NCBI RefSeq assembly: GCF_900112895.1
Contig: NZ_FONL01000016.1
Coordinates: forward strand, 1-40,297
DNA length: 40,297 nt
Direction: 5' to 3'
DNA from: Succiniclasticum ruminis DSM 9236
GTDB taxonomy: Bacteria > Bacillota > Negativicutes > Acidaminococcales > Acidaminococcaceae
The notes beneath the pieces are model-generated. The model saw only the letters and a program-made list of their open reading frames with translations. It ran no database searches and was not told the DNA's origin. Positions within the stretch are counted from its first letter, which is position 1; every line of letters begins with the position of its first letter. The position numbers were made by a program, and so were the translations under genes. Below are positions 10,139 to 18,176 of the stretch, one piece after another.

Positions 10139-10155
10139 TATCGGAGGAAAACAAT

Positions 10156-11184
10156 ATGGCAGATAAATTGCCGGACGCATCCGAACGGGCGGAACGTTAT
10201 GGTATTGACCGCAGGGTCTGGCGCGTCGCCATGCTGATCCTGTTTACAGTCCTTGCCGTGACCGGCTGCCTTATGTCCATTGCCTTAGGCGCTGCGGATA
10301 TTTCGGTTTCCCAGGTCGTGGAAATATTACTGCATCCCAAGGCAAGCCCCCAGGATCAGATCATCTGGAACATCCGGCTGCCCCGGACCATTGTAGGCGC
10401 CATGGTAGGCCTGAACCTGTCGCTTTCCGGCGCGATTTTACAGGCCGTCATGCGCAACCCCCTGGCAGACCCACACATCATCGGCATTTCTTCCGGCGCG
10501 GGTATCGCAGGCATCACCATTATGATCCTCTTCCCTGCGCTGGAATACCTGATTACGCCGGTAGCCTTTATCGGCGCCATGCTGGCCGCTATCGCCATTT
10601 ACATCCTGGCCTGGAAAAACGGCATCAAGCCGGTCCGCATCATTCTGGCGGGCGTAGCCGTGTCCGCCTTTTTAAGCGCCGGCATCTCCGGTCTGCTGGT
10701 ATTCTACAGCGACCGTGTTAACGGCGCCCTGATGTGGATGGTAGGCGGTCTGGCTGCCAGAAGCTGGCCCCATGTTACCATTATCGTTCCCTACGCATTG
10801 ATCGGTCTGGTACTTGCCATCGTCAGCGCCCACTATCTGAACATCCTGCAGTTAGGCGATGAGATGGCCAAAGGCCTTGGCGTAAACGTTGAAGTTACAC
10901 GCATTGCCCTGACTGCCATTGCGGCGCTCCTGGCAGCCAGTGCCGTCAGTGTGGCAGGCCTGTTGGGTTTCGTCGGCCTGGTAATTCCTCATGTAGCCCG
11001 TCTGATTCTGGGTTCCGACTACCGTTTCCTGATTCCGGGAGCCGCCCTGCTGGGTATCGCCATCATAACTTTCAGCGATACGTTCGCCCGGGTAGCCTTT
11101 GCGCCCATTGAACTGCCCGTAGGCATTATCATGGCGTTTATCGGCGCGCCCTTCTTCCTGTTCCTGTTAAGGAGGGAATTATGA
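10156..11184 (+). CDS. FecCD-family ABC permease (BtuC/HmuU/FecC type)
   Basis: This 342-residue membrane protein with about nine to ten spans has the family landmarks: RLPRTIVGAMVGLNLSLSGA near residue 75, NPLADPHIIGISSGAG near 105, and the coupling-helix region GLLGFVGLVIPHVAR near 275, which contacts the ATPase. It probably works as a homodimer. The last four bases overlap the ATPase gene (ATGA). Confidence 0.92.
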   Translation: MADKLPDASERAERYGIDRRVWRVAMLILFTVLAVTGCLMSIALGAADISVSQVVEILLHPKASPQDQIIWNIRLPRTIVGAMVGLNLSLSGAILQAVMRNPLADPHIIGISSGAGIAGITIMILFPALEYLITPVAFIGAMLAAIAIYILAWKNGIKPVRIILAGVAVSAFLSAGISGLLVFYSDRVNGALMWMVGGLAARSWPHVTIIVPYALIGLVLAIVSAHYLNILQLGDEMAKGLGVNVEVTRIALTAIAALLAASAVSVAGLLGFVGLVIPHVARLILGSDYRFLIPGAALLGIAIITFSDTFARVAFAPIELPVGIIMAFIGAPFFLFLLRREL

Positions 11185-11966
11185 TGGACAATATGATTGA
11201 AGTAAGAGACCTGCAGGTCACTCTGTCAGGAAAAACGATCGTACAGCACATGAACGCGGATATTCCAAACGGGAAGATTACCGCCATCATCGGACCAAAC
11301 GGCTGTGGCAAGAGTACTACGTTGAAAGCCATCTGCCGGATCAATCCCATTTCTGCCGGCCAGATCACCCTGCTGAACCGGAACGTGTGGGACTTCGGTT
11401 ACAAAGAATTCGCCCAGAAACTGGCTATCCTGACCCAGTCTCCCCAGGCCCCGGCTGATATGACAGTACGGGATCTGGTGGCCATGGGACGTTTTCCCTA
11501 TCGCAGTCTCTTCGGCAAAGCCACTAAGGAAGATCAGGAATGTATAGAGTGGGCGCTGGAAGAAACCAGCCTGGTGCCCTACCAACACCGCATCCTGCAG
11601 ACGCTGTCCGGAGGCGAAAGGCAGCGCGCCTGGATTGCCATGGCCCTGGCCCAGAAGCCCCAGGTACTGCTGCTGGATGAACCAACAACCTATCTGGATA
11701 TCTGCCACCAGCTGGAAGTCATGAAGCTATTGGACCGGTTAAACCGGGAGCTGAAGCTGACAGTCGCGCTGGTACTCCACGATTTAAATCAGGCAGTACA
11801 GTTCGCCCACCATGTGGTGGTCATGAAGAAAGGAACATTGGTCACAAGCGGGAACCCGGCAGATGTAATTACGGTAGACCTGTTAAAAGAAGTCTTCCGT
11901 GTAAAAGCAGAGGATGTATATACTTCGGAAGGCGTGCGCACACTGGTGCCGCTGGATTTGTATTAA
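11181..11966 (+). CDS. ABC importer ATP-binding protein (BtuD/HmuV/FecE type)
   Basis: This 261-residue ATPase has Walker A GPNGCGKST (38-46), signature LSGGERQ, Walker B LLLDEPTTYLD and the switch histidine in LVLHDLNQA, all standard for ferric-siderophore/B12/haem importers. It completes the lipoprotein-permease-ATPase set. It is the last gene of the plus-strand cluster. Downstream lies a hairpin-rich region whose terminators face the opposite strand. Confidence 0.92.
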   Translation: MMDNMIEVRDLQVTLSGKTIVQHMNADIPNGKITAIIGPNGCGKSTTLKAICRINPISAGQITLLNRNVWDFGYKEFAQKLAILTQSPQAPADMTVRDLVAMGRFPYRSLFGKATKEDQECIEWALEETSLVPYQHRILQTLSGGERQRAWIAMALAQKPQVLLLDEPTTYLDICHQLEVMKLLDRLNRELKLTVALVLHDLNQAVQFAHHVVVMKKGTLVTSGNPADVITVDLLKEVFRVKAEDVYTSEGVRTLVPLDLY

Positions 11967-11972
11967 TCAAAT

Positions 11973-11999
11973 AAAAAAGCGACCGGCCACGCCAGTCGC
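11973..11999 (-). terminator. Intrinsic terminator for leftward transcription
   Basis: The stem GCGAC...GTCGC, with an inner GGC/GCC, is followed on the minus strand by six T. It would stop transcription arriving from the small membrane gene before it runs antisense into the ABC ATPase gene. Confidence 0.65.
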
Positions 12000-12025
12000 A
12001 CAAAAGAAAACACCGGAATCTTTTC

Positions 12026-12064
12026 ATGCGGATTTATACTGCCAGACGTAGTATAAATCCGCAT
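12026..12064. terminator. Strong 15-bp hairpin after the importer operon
   Basis: Perfect arms at 12026-12040 (ATGCGGATTTATACT) and 12050-12064 enclose a nine-base loop. Outside them, GGAATC and GATTCC can pair as well. No clean T run follows, so it may be a 3'-end stabiliser or a factor-assisted terminator for the plus-strand operon. Confidence 0.55.
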
Positions 12065-12122
12065 AATGCTTTTCAGCCGGATTCCACAAAACAAAAAAAT
12101 GAAGAGGAATCATCAGAAAAGG

Positions 12123-12178
12123 GTTAGCCATTGCTAACGCACTATGCAAAAAATTGGTTAGCTTTCGCTAACCAATTT
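12123..12178 (-). terminator. Tandem GTTAGC/GCTAAC hairpins, the first a terminator for the small membrane gene
   Basis: At 12151-12178 a perfect 12-bp stem (AAATTGGTTAGC and its complement) has a GAAA loop when read on the minus strand, followed by six T: a textbook intrinsic terminator 65 bp after the stop at 12243. At 12123-12138 the same GTTAGC-N4-GCTAAC core is repeated. The shared core could also be a repressor site, but position favours termination. Confidence 0.75.
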
Positions 12179-12242
12179 CATTTTACCCTACTACTATCCA
12201 TTTGTCAAGCGTTTTTGAAAAATCCATAATTCAAATATCCGC

Positions 12243-12452
12243 TTACATAAAAACGCGGGGCGCTCCCGGAGGCAGCAGTCCCAGCAAATCTGCCAGGAAG
12301 TAGGCAGATGCGGGAATCAGGATGCCAAACGCCGTGCCCCAGGCCTTATCCCCCGTTTGGAAATTACGGAAACAACCACGGATACTGCAAATCAATACGA
12401 CACCCCAGATAAAAATAAGGGACGTGGTAGTACTTTCTCCACCCGGAAACAT
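12243..12452 (-). CDS. Small membrane protein of unknown function
   Basis: This 69-residue protein has two hydrophobic spans (about 10-24 and 41-60), a short charged loop between them, and a proline-rich tail. A good ribosome site (AGAAGGTG, 7 nt from ATG) and a strong terminator downstream support a real gene. I do not recognise the family. It is an isolated transcription unit between the importer cluster and the tRNA operon. Confidence 0.65.
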   Translation of the reverse strand: MFPGGESTTTSLIFIWGVVLICSIRGCFRNFQTGDKAWGTAFGILIPASAYFLADLLGLLPPGAPRVFM

Positions 12453-12549
12453 GAATCAACACCTTCTTTTCTGAAGAAAACATTACGCTAATACGATTTA
12501 CGAAATCCCTGCGTATCTGAAAAGCGTTTTACTTCTTTCTTATACAAAA

Positions 12550-12577
12550 TTACCCACGGTGTGACACCCGTGGGTAA
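12550..12577 (-). terminator. Terminator of the tRNA operon
   Basis: Ten-base arms TTACCCACGG and CCGTGGGTAA enclose an eight-base loop, followed on the minus strand by TTTT. It lies 13 bp after the CCA end of tRNA-Phe. Confidence 0.85.
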
Positions 12578-12590
12578 CTGCGTTTCAAAA

Positions 12591-12666
12591 TGGTGCCTCA
12601 GCACAGAATCGAACTGTGGACACAGGGATTTTCAGTCCCTTGCTCTACCAACTGAGCTACCGAGGC
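12591..12666 (-). tRNA. tRNA-Phe (GAA)
   Basis: This 76-nt cloverleaf has acceptor stem GCCTCGG/CTGAGGC, anticodon loop CTGAAAA with GAA, T-loop GTTCGATTC, and an encoded CCA end. It is the last tRNA of a four-gene operon. Confidence 0.97.
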
Positions 12667-12670
12667 ATAC

Positions 12671-12747
12671 TGGCGACCCGGACGAGACTCGAACTCGTGA
12701 CCTCCGCCGTGACAGGGCGGCATTCTAACCAACTGAACCACCGGGCC
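12671..12747 (-). tRNA. tRNA-Asp (GTC)
   Basis: This 77-nt cloverleaf has anticodon GTC in loop CTGTCAC, D-loop AGTTGGTTAGA, T-loop GTTCGAGTC and encoded CCA. It is 4 bp upstream of tRNA-Phe. Confidence 0.97.
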
Positions 12748-12760
12748 GGACATAAAAAAA

Positions 12761-12836
12761 TGGTGGGCGCTAACGGGATCGAACCGCTGACATTCTGCTT
12801 GTAAGGCAGACGCTCTCCCAGCTGAGCTAAGCGCCC
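12761..12836 (-). tRNA. tRNA-Val (TAC)
   Basis: This 76-nt cloverleaf has acceptor GGGCGCT, anticodon TAC within CTTACAA, T-loop GTTCGATCC and encoded CCA. Confidence 0.97.
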
Positions 12837-12839
12837 ACA

Positions 12840-12915
12840 TGGTGATCGACCGGGGGCTCGAACCCCGGACCCACTGATTAAGAGTCAGTTGCTCTGCCAG
12901 CTGAGCTAGTCGACC
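12840..12915 (-). tRNA. tRNA-Lys (CTT)
   Basis: This 76-nt cloverleaf has anticodon CTT in loop CTCTTAA, T-loop GTTCGAGCC, discriminator A and encoded CCA. It is the first gene of the tRNA operon. CTT is the rarer lysine isoacceptor; the TTT one must be elsewhere. Confidence 0.96.
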
Positions 12916-12935
12916 ACTTGACGTGTTACTTGAAT

Positions 12936-12964
12936 ATTATAGAACAAAGGAAAAGGATTGTCAA
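12936..12964 (-). promoter_or_regulatory. Consensus sigma-A promoter of the tRNA operon
   Basis: TTGACA and TATAAT are both perfect hexamers with an exact 17-bp spacer, reading toward tRNA-Lys, whose first base lies about 20 bp beyond the -10. This fits a constitutive stable-RNA promoter. Confidence 0.95.
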
Positions 12965-12982
12965 GAAAAAGTTGAAAAACTG

Positions 12983-13408
12983 TTAATCCGCGATTTCCAG
13001 TTTTTCCAGATTCCTGTACATGAAATCAAGACGGTCAAACCCGAAATTAAGATAATGCTGGATGCTGTCCGTGGTCGTATTTTCCGGCCAGAAGATAATA
13101 ATCAGGTTCTTTCCTTCCACATTATAATTGTAACTGTCCGGTGTATGGCGCCGGTTCATCAGCCCGTTAAACTGTTGCAGTACCGCCAGGCATTTACGGG
13201 GATGGTACTTGCTTAAATCGGCCCCCACTACCTTAACCATCATAAACCGTCCCGGAGGCACAGCAATAACGCCCATATAATCAATTTCCGCCACCTCAGA
13301 ATGATGCTTCACAACATACACATCATTGCCAGTTGCGGTGTCAACCATCACTTCATAGGGGACATTTTTACCATCCAACCACGTCCGAACGTCTTCAATT
13401 GTTATCAT
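12983..13408 (-). CDS. Hypothetical protein, cytoplasmic, 141 aa
   Basis: It has no signal peptide or membrane span, and is a mixed alpha/beta sequence with an aromatic C-terminal half (FWPENTTTDSIQHYLNFGFDRLDFMYRN). The GGGAGGATG ribosome site precedes the ATG at 13408. The gene ends 19 bp before the -35 of the tRNA promoter, with no terminator between them, so its transcript may run into the tRNA operon. I do not recognise the family. Confidence 0.7.
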   Translation of the reverse strand: MITIEDVRTWLDGKNVPYEVMVDTATGNDVYVVKHHSEVAEIDYMGVIAVPPGRFMMVKVVGADLSKYHPRKCLAVLQQFNGLMNRRHTPDSYNYNVEGKNLIIIFWPENTTTDSIQHYLNFGFDRLDFMYRNLEKLEIAD

Positions 13409-13768
13409 CAGCCTTCATCCTCCCGAATTATTGGGGCCGGCGTCCGAAATTGCCGCGCCGGTTCCGTTTTCTTTCGATCATGACTGTGAGAGTAGTAACG
13501 GATTCATACTTCTTCATTATCACGGTTGTATACTCCGTCATTATCACAGAGTAATACTACGAAAATATTATAATATATTCTCACGCTGCGAACAAGCACC
13601 ATTCCTTATAATAATGAAGATTTTTATTTTCAACATTGACAAGATTCTTCCGTCGGCATAAAATTATTTTGATACTTATGTTTTCATAAGAAGACAAAAT
13701 TAAGGACCTGCTGGTTCCTGAAGTTTTATTTTTATCATTTTATATTGTAAAAGAAAAGAGGTTTTGAA
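13409..13768 (+). promoter_or_regulatory. Divergent intergenic region with ilvD promoter
   Basis: TTGACA at 13636-13641 and TAAAAT at 13659-13664 (17-bp spacer) make a good promoter for ilvD with a leader of about 100 nt. The leader has one weak hairpin (AGGACC/GGTTCCT) but no T-box or leader-peptide pattern that I can see. Further upstream, TCATTATCAC occurs twice (13516, 13539) between GTAGTA and TACTAC half-sites. These may be operators, which is unproven. Confidence 0.6.
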
Positions 13769-15445
13769 ATGCGAAGCGATTTAGTCAAAAAGGGTTCCAC
13801 CCGCGCGGCCCATCGTTCCTTATTCTATGCCCTCGGCTTCAGTGATGAAGATCTCAAAAAACCGCTGATCGCCGTAGTGAATTCCCAGACAGATATCATT
13901 GCAGGCCATGCCCATCTGGATGACCAGGCCAAAATGGTAAAATACGGCATCCTGGCGGCAGGCGGCGTTCCCATTGAAGTTCCTGCCATCGGCCTTTGCG
14001 ACGGTATCGCCATGGGCCACGAAGGAATGAAATACCCCCTGGCAAGCCGTGAACTGATCGCCGACAGCATTGAAGCGCAGATCAACGGCCATGCCTTTGA
14101 CGGCATGGTGCTGATTCCTAACTGCGATAAAATTGTGCCCGGCATGCTGATGGCTGCGCTGCGCCTGAATATCCCTGCAGTATTCTGCAGCGGCGGACCC
14201 ATGCTCCCCGGCCGTTATGAAGGCAAAGATATTTCCATCTCCACCACGTTTGAAGCGGCCGGCCGTTTTGAAGCCGGCAAGATCGATAAAGCAGAACTGT
14301 CCCGCATCGAGCGCTGCTCCTGCCCCGGCTGCGGCAGCTGCGCCGGCCTGTTCACCGCCAATACCATGAACTGCCTCACCGAAGTATTAGGTATGGGCCT
14401 TCCCGGCAACGGAACCATTCCGGCAGCCTTCCAGGGCGACCGTGCCCGCCTGGCCAAAAAAGCAGGCGAAACCGTTGTCCGCCTGGTGAAAGAACAGCTC
14501 CTGCCCCGGGATATCATGACTATGAACGCCTTTAAGAATGCCATCACCGTAGACATGGCCATCGGCGGAAGCTCCAACACAGCGCTGCACTTACCGGCTA
14601 TCGCTCACGAAGCCGGCCTCAAACTGCCCTTATCCCTGTTTGACAAAATCTCCAAGAAGACTCCGTACCTAACCAAACTGAGTCCCGGCGGTTTCCATCA
14701 TATGATTGACCTGAACGAAGCCGGCGGCATCGCCGCGGTCATGAACGAACTGAGCAAACTGGGACTCATCAACAAGAGCTGCAAGACCGTCACCGGCAAG
14801 ACCATCGGCGCTTTGATCAAAAACGCGGTCATTACGCGTCCGGATGTAATCCGCAGCGTGGAAGATCCCTACCGCAAGACCGGCGGCATCGCCGTACTGA
14901 CCGGCAACATCGCGCCCATGTGCTCCGTTGTAAAGGAAAGCGCCGTGGCAGAAGAGATGCTGGTACATTCCGGCCCGGCCCGGGTATTTAACTCGGAAGA
15001 CGAAGCTATCAAAGCCATCTGCGCCAAAAAGATCAACAAGGGCGACGTGGTCGTTATCCGTTATGAAGGACCCAAAGGCGGCCCGGGCATGCGGGAAATG
15101 CTGAACCCCACTTCCGTACTGGCCGGCATGGGCCTGGATAAAGACGTAGCCCTCCTCACCGACGGACGTTTCTCCGGCGCAACCCGCGGCGCCTGCATCG
15201 GCCACATCTCTCCGGAAGCACGGGAAGGCGGCAACATCGCATTGATCGAAGAAGGCGATATCATCGAGATCAACATCCCGAAACGTTCCTTAAACGTTAA
15301 GGTTTCCGACAAAGAACTGGAAAAACGCCGGGCTAAATGGAAATGCCCGCCGCCCAAAGTAAAGAGCGGCTACCTGGCCCGCTATGCAGCGCTGGTATCC
15401 TCCGCCGCAGAAGGCGCTATCGTACGGGTTCCCGGAGAAGAATAA
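13769..15445 (+). CDS. ilvD: Dihydroxy-acid dehydratase
   Basis: This 558-residue enzyme dehydrates 2,3-dihydroxy-isovalerate and -methylvalerate, the third step of valine/isoleucine synthesis. Cluster-ligand motifs are [11 protein letters not shown] near residue 118 and CPGCGSCAG near 187. The N-terminal block reads AGHAHL rather than the PCNxHL found in [2Fe-2S] members, as in the oxygen-sensitive E. coli enzyme, which suggests a [4Fe-4S] cluster and an anaerobic lifestyle. It stands alone as a monocistronic unit with its own promoter and terminator. Confidence 0.96.
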   Translation: MRSDLVKKGSTRAAHRSLFYALGFSDEDLKKPLIAVVNSQTDIIAGHAHLDDQAKMVKYGILAAGGVPIEVPAIGLCDGIAMGHEGMKYPLASRELIADSIEAQINGHAFDGMVLIPNCDKIVPGMLMAALRLNIPAVFCSGGPMLPGRYEGKDISISTTFEAAGRFEAGKIDKAELSRIERCSCPGCGSCAGLFTANTMNCLTEVLGMGLPGNGTIPAAFQGDRARLAKKAGETVVRLVKEQLLPRDIMTMNAFKNAITVDMAIGGSSNTALHLPAIAHEAGLKLPLSLFDKISKKTPYLTKLSPGGFHHMIDLNEAGGIAAVMNELSKLGLINKSCKTVTGKTIGALIKNAVITRPDVIRSVEDPYRKTGGIAVLTGNIAPMCSVVKESAVAEEMLVHSGPARVFNSEDEAIKAICAKKINKGDVVVIRYEGPKGGPGMREMLNPTSVLAGMGLDKDVALLTDGRFSGATRGACIGHISPEAREGGNIALIEEGDIIEINIPKRSLNVKVSDKELEKRRAKWKCPPPKVKSGYLARYAALVSSAAEGAIVRVPGEE

Positions 15446-15465
15446 TGTGCTAAGATTCTTTTAAA

Positions 15466-15557
15466 ATGCAGGATGATTTTTACTGATATTCCTGCATGAA
15501 ACACAAAACAAAACTGTACAAAGCAATGGAAATCCCATTTGCTTTGTACAGTTTTTT
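15466..15557. terminator. Bidirectional terminator between ilvD and the convergent permease gene
   Basis: The main stem at 15510-15557 (AAAACTGTACAAAGCA and complement, one bulge) is flanked by A and T runs, giving termination on both strands. A smaller hairpin precedes it, with arms ATGCAGGA (15466-15473) and TCCTGCAT (15490-15497). Confidence 0.88.
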
Positions 15558-15680
15558 ATTTTGCTTTATCTTTCTTCTGAAACAGTATAACGGATTCGAA
15601 TTCTGTTTGCACGCTGTCTGTTTTCACGTAATGGAACTTTACTATTATATTTTCCATTACATAAGATGCATCGTACTACT

Positions 15681-17213
15681 TTATCTGCTTTTCCGCAGCC
15701 GGTACGACCTGCGGTATTTTTCCGAAACAGCCCCTGCCGCCGCTGCCAGCAGGATCAGACCCCAAAGCAGCGCGCCGGCCTGCTTCCATTCATAATGATT
15801 CATGGCCAGGACCAGAGGCGTACCGATGCCGCCCGCGCCAACCAGACCCAGCACGGCCACTTCTCTCAGGTTGATATCCATGCGGTAGATAACGGCAGAC
15901 AGATAATGGGGCAGTATCTGGGGAACCACAGCCCAGCGCACAGCCGCCAGGATGTGAACACCGGAGGCCCGCAATGCGTAATACGGTTTCATATCAATGC
16001 TGTCAATAGCAATCAGGAAGCGTTTGGCCAGAAGTCCGATGCTGCACAAGGCCATGGTCAGCACGCCGGCAAACGGACCCGGCCCGGTCACCCGGATCCA
16101 CAGCAGTCCGTAAACAAGGACGGGAACCGAACGGAACACCAGCAACAGCAGGCGCATCAGCAGGGCTGCAAGCCCCAAAAAACGGAAGCAGGAAAGAACA
16201 GATAACAGCAGAGCAAATACAGTTCCTCCGAGAGTACCCAGAAAAGCAATGCAAAGCGTTTCAAACAACAAGGTCGGAACTGCTTCAGTTGCCAGAGAAA
16301 ACATCATTGTAATATCCGGAGATACAACACCTTCCGCAATAGATGCCAGCGCGGTTTTGTTTACTCCGGACATGGCCGGAAAGCCGGTTAAAAAAGAGAA
16401 AAAGATGAAAAAACCGCACAGAACCGTGGGAATATACCATTTTTTGTGTTTTGTTTCCGATTCTATCAGATGGACACGCAGGAAACCGCTTAAACTCTCG
16501 GTTGCCAGCACAACCAAATATAACACGCACAGGATCATGCCCACTTTGGAGTACTCCCGCCAGGCCAGTTTTTCATTCAGCAGCAGGCCTATGCCTCCCG
16601 CTCCCACAAAACCCAGCACGGCAGCGTTACGCACATTGGATTCCAAAAGATACAGCAGGTTGGCAAGATAACCCGGAAGTATCTGCTTCCATACAGATAC
16701 CCACCAGGCCTTGAAACACCCCGCTCCCGCATATTCCAATACGCGGGCCGTTTTCAGTTCCGCGTTCTCACTGTCTTCGTATCCCAGACGGGAAAGCACG
16801 GCTGCAGTTGACAGAGTAACCGCGATAATGCCGGACCACATGCCAAGACCGAACACAAACGTGCAGAGCAGGGCCAGAATCAGCACAGGAATGCAGCGAA
16901 ACACGTGTACCGCCGCCTTCAGGATAATCCGCGCAACTTTCCACCGGTTCACATATCCGTTGCACAACACGGTCCCCACTGCCCCGATGATTCCGCCCAA
17001 AACGGTTCCCAGCAATGAAATATACACCGTGTCCCGCAGTGGAACCAGAATCACATCCAGAAAAGAAGTATCCGGAGGGAACATCCTGGCAGCAGTGTCA
17101 ATAAAATAATGCCCCCGCTCCCATAACAGGGGAAGGGAAAACTCTGTCTGCCATAAGGAAACCAGCAGACAAAGCACAACTATTGCACTGCGGACAAGAT
17201 ATGACCGTTTCAT
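15681..17213 (-). CDS. Double PhnE-type ABC permease (two permease domains fused)
   Basis: This 510-residue membrane protein contains two complete permease modules. Each ends in the same coupling motif: NAAVLGFVGAGGIG in the first half and EVAVLGLVGAGGIG in the second, after (L/I)P.YL and N(V/I)R/NLRE segments. Single PhnE proteins are about 260-290 aa, so this is a tandem fusion that would give a monomeric channel. I chose the ATG at 17213 (MKRSYLVRS) because its ATGA overlaps the stop of a 22-codon ORF that in turn overlaps the ATPase stop. An in-frame start at 17315 would overlap the ATPase by 41 bp. The leader element at 19430 suggests thiamine-type cargo. Confidence 0.85.
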   Translation of the reverse strand: MKRSYLVRSAIVVLCLLVSLWQTEFSLPLLWERGHYFIDTAARMFPPDTSFLDVILVPLRDTVYISLLGTVLGGIIGAVGTVLCNGYVNRWKVARIILKAAVHVFRCIPVLILALLCTFVFGLGMWSGIIAVTLSTAAVLSRLGYEDSENAELKTARVLEYAGAGCFKAWWVSVWKQILPGYLANLLYLLESNVRNAAVLGFVGAGGIGLLLNEKLAWREYSKVGMILCVLYLVVLATESLSGFLRVHLIESETKHKKWYIPTVLCGFFIFFSFLTGFPAMSGVNKTALASIAEGVVSPDITMMFSLATEAVPTLLFETLCIAFLGTLGGTVFALLLSVLSCFRFLGLAALLMRLLLLVFRSVPVLVYGLLWIRVTGPGPFAGVLTMALCSIGLLAKRFLIAIDSIDMKPYYALRASGVHILAAVRWAVVPQILPHYLSAVIYRMDINLREVAVLGLVGAGGIGTPLVLAMNHYEWKQAGALLWGLILLAAAAGAVSEKYRRSYRLRKSR

Positions 17214-17278
17214 TTCGTTACCCCGTATCCAACTGCAACAAAAAGCGTACCAATCCAAACAGCATTCTGCCGTTTCAT
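17210..17278 (-). CDS. 22-codon relay ORF between ATPase and permease genes
   Basis: It begins at an ATG that overlaps the ATPase stop (ATGA at 17278-17275) and ends in a TGA that overlaps the permease start (ATGA at 17213-17210). It encodes MKRQNAVWIGTLF followed by VAVGYGVTK, a short hydrophobic stretch with basic ends. GGAGGCGCGCA just before it is a ribosome site. It may be a real micro-protein, or simply a relay that carries ribosomes to the permease start. Confidence 0.45.
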   Translation of the reverse strand: MKRQNAVWIGTLFVAVGYGVTK

Positions 17279-18015
17279 TGCGCGCCTCCATATACGTTCG
17301 CAAAGGAAGCTTCATCCCATGCGGAAACAGGAGCGTCTTTTACCACAACGCCCTGCTTTAAGCCGATGATCCGCTCCGCATACTGCGCAGCCTGAACCGT
17401 GTTGTGGCTGTTCATGACTACCGTCAGCTTATTCTCCTGCTGCAGGTTTTTTAATAATGAAAGAACCTGTTCCGCGGCCACCGGATCCAGCGAGGCCACG
17501 GGCTCATCAGCCAGAATGATGCGGGCCTGCTGCAGCAATGCCCGGGCAATGGCCACCCGTTGTTTCTCGCCACCGCTTAACGTTGAGACCAAGCTATCCG
17601 CTTTCTCAGCCAGTCCGACTTTGGCCAGGGCCGCTCTCGCGTTTTCCTGGTCCTGTTCCGAAAAGCAGCCTGTCATAACACGCCAGAGCGGATTCCGGCA
17701 CAGCGCCCCGTGCAGCACGTTTTCCAGAGCCGTCGACTGGGGAACCAGGCAGAAATCCTGATAGATTACCGCGATCTTCTGCTGTATCTGCCGCAGCTTT
17801 TTCCCGCTGCAGTTTGACAGGCACTCCCCGTCTACCCAGACTGTGCCCTGCTGCGGTGTCACCATCCCGTTGAACAGTTTCAGCAGAGTTGTCTTCCCTG
17901 CCCCGCTGCGCCCGATCACGGCCACAAACTCCCCATCGGTAACCCGCAGGGAAACCTGCTGCAAAACCGGGTCGTCCTTATGAAATTGATGTGTTACATT
18001 TTTTAACTCCAGCAT
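17275..18015 (-). CDS. PhnC-type ABC transporter ATP-binding protein
   Basis: This 246-residue ATPase has Walker A GRSGAGKTT (35-43), a Q-loop (VIYQDFCLVPQST), signature LSGGEKQ, Walker B ILADEPVASLDP and the switch histidine in VVMNSHNTVQ. The pattern ALENVLHGAL...WRVMTGCFSEQD is characteristic of the PhnC class. It sits between the lipoprotein and permease genes in the usual D-C-E order. Its ribosome site AAGGTG lies next to a 17-bp tandem repeat. Confidence 0.9.
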   Translation of the reverse strand: MLELKNVTHQFHKDDPVLQQVSLRVTDGEFVAVIGRSGAGKTTLLKLFNGMVTPQQGTVWVDGECLSNCSGKKLRQIQQKIAVIYQDFCLVPQSTALENVLHGALCRNPLWRVMTGCFSEQDQENARAALAKVGLAEKADSLVSTLSGGEKQRVAIARALLQQARIILADEPVASLDPVAAEQVLSLLKNLQQENKLTVVMNSHNTVQAAQYAERIIGLKQGVVVKDAPVSAWDEASFANVYGGAQ

Positions 18016-18025
18016 ACCGAATCAC

Positions 18026-18059
18026 CTTAACGCAATATCTCACTTAACGCAAGATCTCA
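18026..18059. repeat. Tandem 17-bp direct repeat upstream of the ATPase start
   Basis: Two abutting copies of CTTAACGCAATATCTCA differ at one position (T/G). They occupy the last bases before the ribosome site of the ATPase gene, so copy-number change by slippage would alter its spacing and leader. Confidence 0.85.
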
Positions 18060-18176
18060 GGCACCAATATACCATTACCTGACCGTTCGCTGCCGCTTTT
18101 CCACGCAAACCTGCGACCTGCCCCGCCAACACACCGCATGTTACAGCGCACATCAAAGAGAAAGTGCGACACAATC

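Noticed and set aside
13665-13768. T-box leader for ilvD (GGACCTGCTGGTTCCT)
   Set aside because: It lacks the GGTGGnACCGCG core and the stem I specifier region, and is not followed by a terminator.
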